Assembly (NCBI GenBank): GCA_030847615.1
Contig: JAUMIR010000004.1
Coordinates: 222,941,001-223,005,000 of the forward strand
DNA from: Gambelia wislizenii
Taxonomy: Eukaryota; Chordata; Lepidosauria; Squamata; Crotaphytidae
Reading direction: 5' to 3'
DNA length: 64,000 bases
In this document: positions 56,181 to 64,000 of the stretch, one piece after another
Layout: each line of letters opens with the position of its first letter
Numbering within the stretch: the stretch's first letter is position 1
Notes under the pieces: model-generated
Told to the model about the DNA's origin: nothing
The model's database searches: none
The model's input: the letters and a program-made list of their open reading frames with translations, nothing else
Made by a program: the position numbers and the translations under genes

Positions 56181-56557
56181 GTTTGTTTATGGCCATTTGC
56201 TCTGCCTGAGTACATGGTCTGAGGGGGCGGGGCTTTTGCTGAGCCACTGACCTGCCTGGCAGAGGAGTTAGCAGCCAGTAGCTCTATATAACTCCTGCTG
56301 CAGTCATTCCAGGTTCATCTTGGGAAATCAGCAGAAGGTGAACTGTGTGTGAGGGGACAGCTGTCATCTTTCAACTGTCTTTTTAAAGGCTTGCTGGGGG
56401 GATTGAGTTTGTTTCTGGCTGTTTGCTCTCCCTGAGCACATGGTCTGAAGGGATGGGGCTTCTGCTGAGGCTCTGACCTGCCTGGGGGGAGGAGTTAGCA
56501 GCCACTGGCTCTATATAACTGCTGCTGCAGTCTTTCCAGGTTAATCTTGAAAAATCA
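56181..56557 (+). promoter_or_regulatory. CR1 5' tandem monomers with TATATAA boxes
   Basis: Unit 1 is 54,711-54,783 plus 56,181-56,330 (about 223 bp); unit 2 is 56,331-56,557 (about 227 bp). Both contain 'GCAGAAGGTG', 'GCTGGGGGGATTGA', 'GCACATGGTCTGA'-like text, 'GAGGAGTTAGCAGCCA' and 'CTCTATATAACT', with TATATAA at 56,285-56,291 and 56,512-56,518 and a shared 'CTGCTGCAGTC' after it. This is the layout expected of a repeated LINE promoter. Promoter activity is inference. Confidence 0.6.
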
Positions 56558-56640
56558 GTGGCAAGGGCCTTGCAGCGCATGCAGTTCTAATATAACAGGG
56601 GCACAGGAGCTCTTCTGATAAACAAGGCAACAGGCATTGG

Positions 56641-57054
56641 GTGGAGGGGGGGATACTAGAGGAGTTTGGACAAGAAAGCCCAAAGGTCTCTTTCAGTGAC
56701 CACTTAAGAAGACTGAATATGCAGAGCAAGGGAAGTGCTGCAGTCACCTGCAACACCTGTGGGATGTTTGTCTTCTCGCCAGAGGATGTGGGGAGCTGTA
56801 TCTGCAGCAAGTGCAAGTTGGTGGCCCTGATGGAAGAGAAGGTCAAGCATCTTGAGGACAGGGTATCTACTTTTCTGAAAATTAGGGAGCGAGTGGACAG
56901 AGTGGAGCAAACTACCCTGGATAATGAACACACTGGGGAGGTGTCTGTGGAGGAGGCCATCTCCCATACACAGGAAATGAACACTTGGTGGAATGTGACA
57001 CAGAGAAGTAGAAGGGCCAGGGCTCATTTGGCCAACTTGAAGCTACATCATTGA
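56641..57054 (+). pseudogene. CR1 ORF1, zinc-finger and coiled-coil part
   Basis: The 138-codon frame begins at a GTG-coded position, so the true start may lie upstream or be lost. Cysteines at residues 37, 40, 53, 55 and 58 ('CNTC' and 'CICSKC') form the zinc-binding module of CR1 ORF1, followed by a heptad-like 'LMEEKVKHLEDRVSTFLKI' coiled-coil segment. In CR1 elements ORF1 binds RNA and self-associates. The frame stops at 57,054 where an intact ORF1 would continue. Confidence 0.75.
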
Positions 57055-57165
57055 TTTGAAGTTCTCTCTTTCCAGAGAAGAGGAAGAGCAGCAGTGATAG
57101 CCCTCAGGGAACATATAGGAAACCTTGGTAGATCCAGCACATTAAGTGGCTCTGCCAAGACTCAA

Positions 57166-57648
57166 AAGAGGAGGGTGGTGGTGGTAGGGAATTCACTGCT
57201 GTGAGGAACAGAAGTGGTAGTTTGCAGGCCTGACAAAATGTCTCAGGAGGGATGCTGTTTCCCTGGGACAAAAATTCAAGATGTAACAGAGAGGCTGACA
57301 AGACTCATCGAGCCCTCTGACTGTTATCGCTTCCTTTTGGTCCACGTGGGAACCAATGATACTGCAAGGCATAGCCTTCAGAAGATTGCAAGGGGTTATG
57401 AGGCTTTGGATAGGAAGCTGAAAAACCTGGATGCACAGATAGTCATTTTGTCTATCCTTCCACTGGAAGAGCATGGCCCAGGAAGAGAGAGAAGAATAGT
57501 GGAGGTGAACAACTGGCTACGGAGATGGTGCCACCAAGAACAATTTGGCTTCCTGGACCATGGGGTGCGGTTTCAGAGAGGTGGACTTCTGGCAAGGGAT
57601 GGGTTGTTCTCACAGCAGTTGGCAGGAATGTTTTTGCTAAGAGTCTGA
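57166..57648 (+). pseudogene. CR1 ORF1, SGNH-hydrolase (esterase) part
   Basis: Block I reads 'RVVVVGNSLL' followed by TGA where CR1 has 'GDSLLRGTE', so both the Asp and the next Arg are changed. After the stop, 57,214-57,648 keeps 'GTKIQDVTERLTRLIEPSD' and the block III motif 'HVGTND' (residues 44-49). The last block, 'LLARDGLFSQQ', lacks the His of the usual DG.H. The domain is known in ORF1 of CR1 and related LINEs. Catalytic residues are lost here. Confidence 0.75.
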
Positions 57649-57840
57649 AAGATCTTATCAGGAGGGCTTTAAACTGAGTTGTACAGGGGAGGGAGACAGT
57701 ACTCTTGAAGGCAGGAATTCATCAAGTGCTAGAGATAATAGCCCAAATGTTGTACAGAGAACAAGGCAAATAGCACAACACAACAATGGCAGGAATAAAC
57801 CCTTTAAAATACAGATAGGGAAAATGCCCCATGGTCTTAA

Positions 57841-58446
57841 ATGCTTCTATACTATCGCACAGAGGATGGGAAATAAACAGGATGAACTTGAACTATTAGC
57901 ACAGCAAAACAAATACGATAGCATAGGCATCACAGAAACCTGGTAGGATGAGTCTCATGATTGAAACTTACTAATAGAGGGGTATAACCTATTTCAGAAA
58001 AATAGACCAAACAGGAAGGGTGGTGAAATAGCATTATACATTAAGGATGTGTACACCTGTGACCAGATCCATGACTTAAATTCTGGGAGCCAGGTTGAGA
58101 GCATCTGGGTAAAAATTAAGGGGAAGAGAACCAGCAGGGATGTCATTGTGGGGTCTACTACAGACCTCCAAGCCAAACTGAGGACTTGGATGATGCCTTC
58201 CTGGAACAGATGACTACACATTCAGAAAGGAGAGATGTAGTAGTAATGGGGGAATTCAACTATCCTGATAATTGTTGGAAGTCCAACTCTGCCAAGAATT
58301 TAAGGTCCAACACATTTCTAACTAGCCTTGCAGACAATTTCATTGTCCAGAAGGTGGAAGAGGCAACAAGGGGATCAGCTATTTTAGATCTGATATTAAC
58401 CAACAGTGATATCTGGTTAATGGGGTGGAAATGGCAGGTTCCTTAG
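57841..58446 (+). pseudogene. CR1 ORF2, APE-type endonuclease part
   Basis: The first frame reads 'QRMGNKQDELELLAQQNKYD' and 'IGITETW', which contains the catalytic Glu block of APE-like nucleases, then TAG and TGA stops. A frame change near 58,190 leads to '[17 protein letters not shown]' (normally MGDFN) and '[14 protein letters not shown]'. So the nuclease is broken by two stops, one frameshift and a substitution in the GDFN box. Confidence 0.75.
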
Positions 58447-58690
58447 GTGGTGGAGTGACCATGTTCTCCTAGAGTTTGTAATACAGTGGAAAGGGGAAGC
58501 CAAGCATAGTCAGACATGCCCTCTAGACTTTAAGAAAGCTGATTTCAGAAAACTTAGGGAATTACTGGGGGTGATACCATGGTCAGAAATACTAAAAGAT
58601 AAAGAAGTTCATGATGGATGGGAGTTTCTTAAAAGTGAGCTATTGAAGGCACAACTTCAAACAGTTCCAATGAGGTCGGAAAGGGGGAGG
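58447..58690 (+). pseudogene. CR1 ORF2 linker before the second insertion
   Basis: The text 'GGTGGAGTGACCATGTTCTC' with downstream 'GACTTTAAGAAAGCTGATTT' continues the CR1 between nuclease and RT in changing frames. It stops at the LTR-like insertion. Confidence 0.55.
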
Positions 58691-59467
58691 TGTCCAAGAA
58701 AGCAGCAAGTCACCAGCATTTAATACACAGTTTGGGAGTTTGACCAAGATAAAGCTCAAAAGACTGGGAAAGTGGCCAACTCTCCGTGATAGCAAAGTCA
58801 ATTAAGTGGAGTCAGATAAGGTTGGAAACAAGCAAGGTTCAGTTTCTTGAACAGCAGCAAAACCAGCAGAAAGGCACACAGAGAAGAGACCAGAATACAG
58901 TCCAAGGATCAAAGCTTACGGAAGGCAGTATAGTCCAGAAGTAGATCAGTGGATCCACAGGGTCAGGCAACAGCATAGTCAGGAACAGTCCGAGGCCTAA
59001 ACAAAAGTCAAGGCAACAGGAGTCAAGGCAACAGGGGTCAAGGCAATGAAGTCAGCAGGAAGTTTTCTCTGGGAAGATCAGTTGATCTCTAACAAAGTGT
59101 CCACATTTCCCCAAAGCGTATATATAGCAATCAAAATTTAGCCAGGTGCTTCTTGACGAGCAGGTGTTTCTCATAAAGTCTCAGCGATTTCCTTTCAGCT
59201 TCCATTTGAGATTGCTGCTGGCTGTATGTTGATGGAGGTAAGTTCATGTCTTCTTCTTCATCCTTATCTGAATTGGCAGGACTCTCTGCTGGGACTGGTG
59301 CCAACCCATTAGGACCAGGCTCTTCCTCTGCTTGAGCCTCCAGGTTTCCAGGGCTCCCTGCTGGTACAAGTGTAGATAAACCTGTGCCAGGGTCCATAGG
59401 GCCATTTCCTGCCATGTCCTCCTCCTCCTCTGATTCCATACCCTCGTCAGACTCACAGGGCATGACA
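58691..59467 (-). mobile_element. LTR-like insertion in CR1 ORF2, single unit
   Basis: On the minus strand it starts TGTCATGCCC and ends TTTCTTGGACA, so it has TGTC...GACA ends. The flanks GGAGG (58,686-58,690) and GAAGG (59,468-59,472) form a 5-bp duplication with one mismatch. It is 777 bp with TATATATA at 59,119-59,126 and ATTAAA toward its 3' end. It belongs to the same family as 54,784-56,175 in the opposite orientation. It is a probable solo LTR; no gag, pol or env is present. Confidence 0.7.
59131..59463 (-). other. Acidic reading frame in the LTR-like unit, longest copy (110 codons)
   Basis: It begins at the ATG 4 bases inside the element end, runs as 'DEGMESEEEEDMAGNG' and onward, and finishes with a basic, charged stretch ('ERKSLRLYEKHLLVKKHL') before a stop just upstream of the TATATATA. 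No domain is recognised. It is open over its whole length, unlike copy b, so it either lasted under selection or escaped mutation by chance. Confidence 0.45.
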
Positions 59468-59535
59468 GAAGGTGTCTAAAGAAATCAGGATGGATGTCAA
59501 AAGAACTCTCAACTGAGCTAAAACTTTAAAAGGGC

Positions 59536-60656
59536 ATGTACAAGAAAAGGAAAAAGGGGGAAACTACCAAAGAAGAATTCAAACAACTAGCCAGCTCATG
59601 TAGGGGGAAAGTCAGAAAAGCTAAAGCACAGATGGAGCTCAGGCTTGCTAGAGAGGTTAAGAACAATAAAAAGGGCTTTTTGGGGTATGTCCATAGCGAA
59701 AGGAAGAACAACGAAATGGTAGGGCAGCTGCATTGAGAAGATGGTGAAAGGCTAACAGGGGACAGAGAAAAGGCTGAACTACTTAACACTTTCTTTGCTT
59801 CAGTCTTCCCCCAAAGGGGAAACAGTGCTCAACCTGGGAGAAATGGAGAAGAGGACAGAGTAGGGGAAATACAGCACAGAATTGGTAAAGAAGTAGTTCA
59901 GGCCAGTACCTGGCCAATATAAATGAGTTCAAGTCTCCAGGACCAGATGAACTTCATCCAAGGGTATTAAAAGAACTAGCAGAAGCAATCTCAGAACCAC
60001 TGTCAGTAATCTTTGAGAACTCCTAGAAAACAGGAGAAGGTACAGCAGACTGGAAGAGGGCAAATAGTGTCCCCATCTTTAAAAGGGGGGGAGAAGACCC
60101 AAATAATTACCGCCCAGTCAGCCTGACATCAATACTAGGAAAGAGTCTAGAGCAGATAATTAAGACAGTCTGTAAGCACTTAGAAAGGAATGCCATGATC
60201 ACTAAAAGTCAACATGGATTTGTCAAAAACAAGTTGTGCCAGATTAATCTTATCTCTTTTTTTGATAGAGTTACAAACTTGATAGATGAAGGGAATGCTT
60301 TGTATGTAGTGTATCTTGATATCAGTAAGGCTTTTGACAAGGTTCCCCATGATATTCTTGCAAAAATGTTAGTAACCTGTGGGCTAGACCATGCAACTGT
60401 TCAGTGGATTTGGAATTGGTTGACTGACCGAACCCAAAAGGTAGTAACCAATGACTCCTGGAGAGAAGTGACTAGCAGAGTGCCACAGGGTTCTGTCCTG
60501 GGCCTCGTGCTATTCAACATATTTATCAATGACTTGGATGAGGGAATAGAGGGTATGCTTATCAAGTTTGCAGATGACACCAAATTAGGAGGGGTAGCTA
60601 ATGCCCCAGAGGACAGGATCAGGATTCAAAATGACCTTAACAGATTAGAAAGCTGA
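59536..60656 (+). pseudogene. CR1 ORF2, linker and reverse transcriptase
   Basis: 59,536-59,736 encodes the linker ('GLGYVHSERK'-like 'FLGYVHSERKNNE'). After shifted frames (59,740-60,190), the frame 60,195-60,656 encodes RT palm motifs: 'YLDISKAFD' (residues 40-48), 'PQGSVLG' (97-103) and 'FADD' (125-128, the catalytic box, intact). Upstream fingers are broken by frameshifts. Best match is CR1-type RT. Confidence 0.85.
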
Positions 60657-60706
60657 GCCAATGACAACAAAAGGAATTTCAACAGGAGAAATGTAGAATA
60701 CTACAC

Positions 60707-61448
60707 TTGGGCAGTAAAAATGAAATGCACAGATATAGGATGGGTGACATGTGGCTTGAGGGCAGTACATGTGAAAAGGATCTAGGCATCTTAGTGGACC
60801 ACAAGCTGAACATGAGTCAGCAGTGTGATGCAGCAGCTAAAAAAGCCAATGCAATTCTAGGTTACATAAATAGAAGTATACGTAGTGTCTACATCAAGGG
60901 AAGTAATAGTGCCACTCTATTCTGCTTTGGTCAGACCTCACCTGGAATACTGTGTCCAGTTCTGGGCACCACATTTCAGGAAGGATATTGAGAAGTTGGA
61001 ACGTGTCCAGAGGAGGGCGACCAGGATTGTGGGAAGTCTGGAAGGTATGCCCTATGAGGAGCAGCTTAGGGAGCTGGGTATGTTTAGTCTGGAGAAGAGA
61101 AGGTTGAGAGGAGACATGATAGCCATGTTTACATATTTGAAGGAATGTCATACTGAGGTGGGAGCAAGCTTGTTTTTTACAGCTCCAGAGACTAGGACAT
61201 GGAGCAATGGGTTCAAACTACAGGAAAAGAGATCCCATCTAAACATTAGGAATGACTTCCTGACAGTAAGAGCTGTTAGGCAGTGGAATACACTGCCTCA
61301 GAGTGTGGTGTGGAGTCTCCTTCTTTGGAGGTTTTTAAACAGAGGCTGGATGGCCACCTATCAGGAATTATTTGATTGTGTATTCCTGCATGGCAGGGGG
61401 TTGGACTGGATGGCCCTTGTGATCTCTTCTAACTCTATGCTTCTATGA
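60707..61448 (+). pseudogene. CR1 ORF2 C-terminal domain and 3' UTR
   Basis: The frame 60,707-60,991 has 'EKDLGILVDHKLNMSQQCD' and '[12 protein letters not shown]'. The overlapping frame 60,885-61,448 has '[19 protein letters not shown]', '[10 protein letters not shown]' and '[11 protein letters not shown]'-like '[16 protein letters not shown]', typical of the CR1 C-terminus. One frameshift near 60,900-60,950 separates them. The 3' UTR ends with the CR1 tail. Confidence 0.8.
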
Positions 61449-61550
61449 TATTCATTGGTGGTCTCCCATCCAAGTACTAACCAGGGCTGACCCTGCTTAG
61501 CTTCCAAGATCAGGTGGGATCTGGTGCCTTTAGGGTATTTAGGTCCTTCA

Positions 61551-63718
61551 GAAAATGGTAGCAGCAATTTAAAAAATATGAAAGATTTCAGGGAAGAAAT
61601 CCTATTTTGAATCAATAGACACGAAAAGATAAGTTGTAGAGTAGAATAGTGTGTGTAGGGACAACCATATAATACACAACCTTATTTCTCAAGTGAACAG
61701 TAAGAGTTGTCACAACTACTAGACTCACAGGGAAGGTCTTCATCAAATGAAGACATAGCATCTTGGTGGATAGCAAAGATGGCATATAAGAAGCTCATGA
61801 TTAAGTGCTAATTCACATAAGCAAAAGAGAGCATTGAAAGTCAGGGATAAGTGGAATGTTGGGCACAATACTGAGAAGGCGTTGCATGTTGCACACATCA
61901 AACAACTCAATCCATACTTAGCCATACCATCACACAGCTGCCAATAACAATTTCCCTCAGAGTAGGGTAAATACAAGCTGAGTTGCAAGCACACTACAGC
62001 ACTTACCCAACCGCTTCAGCACATGCTGAGTTCCCCACACACCATGTTCACTTTATGTTCATTCTCAACATGCAGTATCATCGTTTAAAAATAACAAGTG
62101 GACATTTTCAAAATGTGTGAAAAGCTGAAGAAATTTTTTTGGGGGGGAGGGGTACCTTACCAAATAACTGAGAGTAGACACTGTACAAGCAGATGTGGTT
62201 GTTTTATAGAGATACCTGGTATGGCTTTTTCACCTATGGACAAAAATATAGAGAGACATGCCAAACTCAGAGTCACAGAAATGATGTTTTAAAATGAGGT
62301 GAAGAAAGTGTAACCCATAAATGAAATGCAGCCCCCCAGGGCTGCCTACACACACCCCCAATAATAATTTGGGGATCTTTTTACCAAAAAATGCCCCCTG
62401 TGCACTCTAGGGAGTGGTACAATTTTTTCATGTTGTGTGAGGGAACAGACCATTTAATCCCAGGAGAGGCCTTTTTCTAACAGGAAATAACCCCAAAAAT
62501 GACTTTGTCATTTCTTGTTGAGAAAAAGACACCTACCAGGCCTAAAACAGCCCATCACAAACACACACACAAACCCTGCAAAATAGCAAAGTGCCTTTGA
62601 AACCACCTAGGAGGTATTGGCAGAATTTTAATGAAAAAAATAGAGCAAAAAAAAGGGAGAGAGCTGCAGGTGGCAGAGGGGACAGTCCCCCAAGAGCCCC
62701 TGTGTGCCCCCCCAACCTCTGAGAGTTTTACAGTCCTGCTGTAGATTAATACAGATCATCAACTTTCTCACTTCAAGAAATTCTATCCTGACGCCATATG
62801 TTATAAACGTCAACTTCAATTTCTTTGTCAATTTCATTGTTAATATTTATGTTGTAATTTGATTATTTGTGATTTGAAAGTAATAAATAAGGTTAATGAG
62901 GTGATACAATTATATTACATTGCTCCACTTCACACCAAAAATTGACTTATGTGTCTTTCCATTATCCTTCTTATTTCTCCTTCTTTCTTCCATCATTTCT
63001 CTGGAATGCAGTTTATTTCCACAGTTGCTTGTGAACCAAGCAGTATATGTAAATGTGTAAATTGTTGCATGACTAAATTAAATGCTGTTTTAACTAACAG
63101 CTAATAGTGTTTACTGCTGTGCAATTGTAATTTTCATATTTTTACTGTATCTAATGACTTTCTGATGATTCAGATTCTCTGTAGGGATACAAAATCATTA
63201 CATTAAGGATGAGTGATTTTAGTATGCAATGACTGATCAGTACAATAATATGTAGACGCATGCTTCAGCTAGTAAATTAAATCATTTACACTACAGTGCT
63301 TGTCAGTTAGAATAGGGGGTTCTTGCATTATAATTTAGCAGAGCAATAAAGCCTGCTTAATATAAAACAACACAGGAGAATCCTAAGTAGGTACCCCTTT
63401 GGCAAATATGATCAAAGGGCAAAAGGAAAGCAGAAATTAAAAAAATTAGGTAGGCTAATTTCTAAATGCAGCAACAGATTTTGGACACTTACAGAGACCT
63501 GTATATAACTGAACAAAAATGACTATCTGTAGTAGAAGGCAATAAGAATTTTGTTATGATGTCAGTTTGAATTGGCCCAAAGGTGAGCTTAAGTTGCTTG
63601 GCAGTGCCTATGCTGACCAGGTAAAACATTAAGAAGCTCCGGCCATTGACTTTCCTGGTTTCTTCTTCTTCTTTGAGACCCATTAATTAAAGTTGCCAAG
63701 GTTTACTTGTAAACAAAG
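61551..63718. other. Unique AT-rich DNA, no gene recognised
   Basis: No mobile element or domain was identified. The minus-strand ORF at 61,994-61,743 is cysteine-rich but has no recognisable fold. Confidence 0.45.
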
Positions 63719-64000
63719 AAGATTATCAGATGCTCTAAAAACGGTGTTATCACAACGACAGGAGATTGCTAAAGGGCTTCTTTTTCAGACAACAGTTCAC
63801 CTTTCATAATGCTCCCGTTCTGCTGCCGTTTCACCAGTGCCGCTTTTTATTGACAAGAGAAGCCATCAATGGATCCCCCATTCTGTTTCTGTCACGGATG
63901 TTTGTGCAACTGAAAAGGTTCCTGTTTCACTAGCAAGATCCCATCATCAATGGGAGGTCCCTGCCAGAACAGTTCCTGGTGAGATCGGGACATCCAGGTA
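63719..64000 (-). mobile_element. PIF/Harbinger-like element, cut by window end
   Basis: The left end resembles GATTATCAGATGCTCTAAAA. The interior 'CTGTTTCTGTCACGGATGTT' and terminal 'GAGATCGGGACATCCAGGTA' match 49,178-49,390 and positions 61-81 of the window. The right part lies outside. Confidence 0.6.

Larger units (their letters stand above)
54711..61448 (+). mobile_element. CR1 LINE, full length but inactive, carrying two LTR-like insertions
   Basis: It runs from the first 'GCAGAAGGTG' monomer to the 3' tail 'GGGTTGGACTGGATGGCCCT' ending ATGCTTCTATGA. Order: two 5' monomers with TATA motifs, ORF1, SGNH esterase region, ORF2 endonuclease, RT, C-terminal domain, tail. After subtracting the insertions (54,784-56,175 and 58,691-59,467 with their duplications) about 4.56 kb remain, a full CR1 length. 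Several stops and frameshifts rule out activity. CR1 elements copy by target-primed reverse transcription and are usually 5'-truncated, so a complete 5' end is informative. Confidence 0.85.
54577..61550 (-). mobile_element. 5S rRNA-derived SINE split by a CR1
   Basis: The body part is 54,577-54,710 ('GTGTGCCTTCAAGTCACC', 'TACTCAGAGGTGGTTTTGCC') and the 5S-like head is 61,449-61,550 ('TGGTCTCCCATCCAAGTACT', 'CCTGCTTAGCTTCCAAGATC', reversed 5S sequence). The two parts are contiguous in the copy at 30,056-30,262; here the CR1 lies exactly between them. Confidence 0.8.

Noticed and set aside
58691..59467. hAT element with 8-bp duplication (GGAGGTGT/GAAGGTGT)
   Set aside because: The ends lack hAT inverted repeats. 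TGTC...GACA ends with a 5-bp duplication, a TATA box and ATTAAA fit an LTR better, and the other copy has an exact 5-bp duplication.
1..64000. CRISPR arrays, bacterial operons or phage genes
   Set aside because: Repeat families, SINEs and LINEs show vertebrate nuclear DNA; no spaced short-repeat arrays or ribosome binding sites are present.

Overview
This window looks like intergenic or intronic DNA from a squamate reptile, most likely an iguanian lizard (Anolis or a relative). The basis is repeat content: a CR1 LINE with the ATTCTATG-type 3' tail, Penelope-like fragments, CORE/MIR-like SINEs, a tRNA SINE of the 'GGTGGCGCAGTGG' type, a 5S rRNA-derived SINE, and many short DNA transposons. The species call is inference. 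I found no host protein-coding gene. Most open reading frames above 60 codons are chance ORFs or pieces of mobile elements. Unannotated exons cannot be excluded without alignment.

Positions 1-20,450 are mainly AT-rich unique DNA with scattered short DNA transposons (Tigger/MER2-like elements and a group with 3-bp target duplications), SINEs, two Penelope-like fragments (5.9-6.3 kb and 17.75-18.5 kb, the second with a hammerhead-ribozyme-like motif) and a GC-rich, TATA-containing patch near 13 kb. Positions 20.4-41 kb are similar, with several fold-back elements (33.6, 35.5 kb), a dense MITE set and a possible Ty1/copia gag scrap at 26.2 kb. Positions 41.3-47.4 kb hold two nests: a SINE split by both a DNA transposon (itself split by a Tigger MITE) and an inverted SINE, and a Tigger MITE split by an antisense LINE that itself carries a CR1 tail. 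Positions 47-54 kb contain more MITEs and a near-perfect 331-bp palindrome at 54,061-54,391.

Positions 54,577-61,550 are the most informative part. A 5S-derived SINE was split by a complete but dead CR1 (54,711-61,448). The CR1 begins with two tandem ~225-bp monomers, each with a TATATAA box. It then carries ORF1 (zinc-knuckle and coiled-coil region, then an SGNH esterase region), the ORF2 endonuclease and reverse transcriptase, and the 3' tail. Two LTR-like insertions interrupt it, one in the first monomer and one between endonuclease and reverse transcriptase. These LTR-like units carry a shared acidic reading frame starting 4 bases inside the 5' end, upstream of a TATATATA box. The last 2.5 kb are unique AT-rich DNA ending in another copy of the 3-bp-TSD DNA transposon that also begins the window.

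All domain calls come from reading motifs by eye. Family names without a database search are tentative, and boundaries are accurate to a few bases only where a target duplication is stated.
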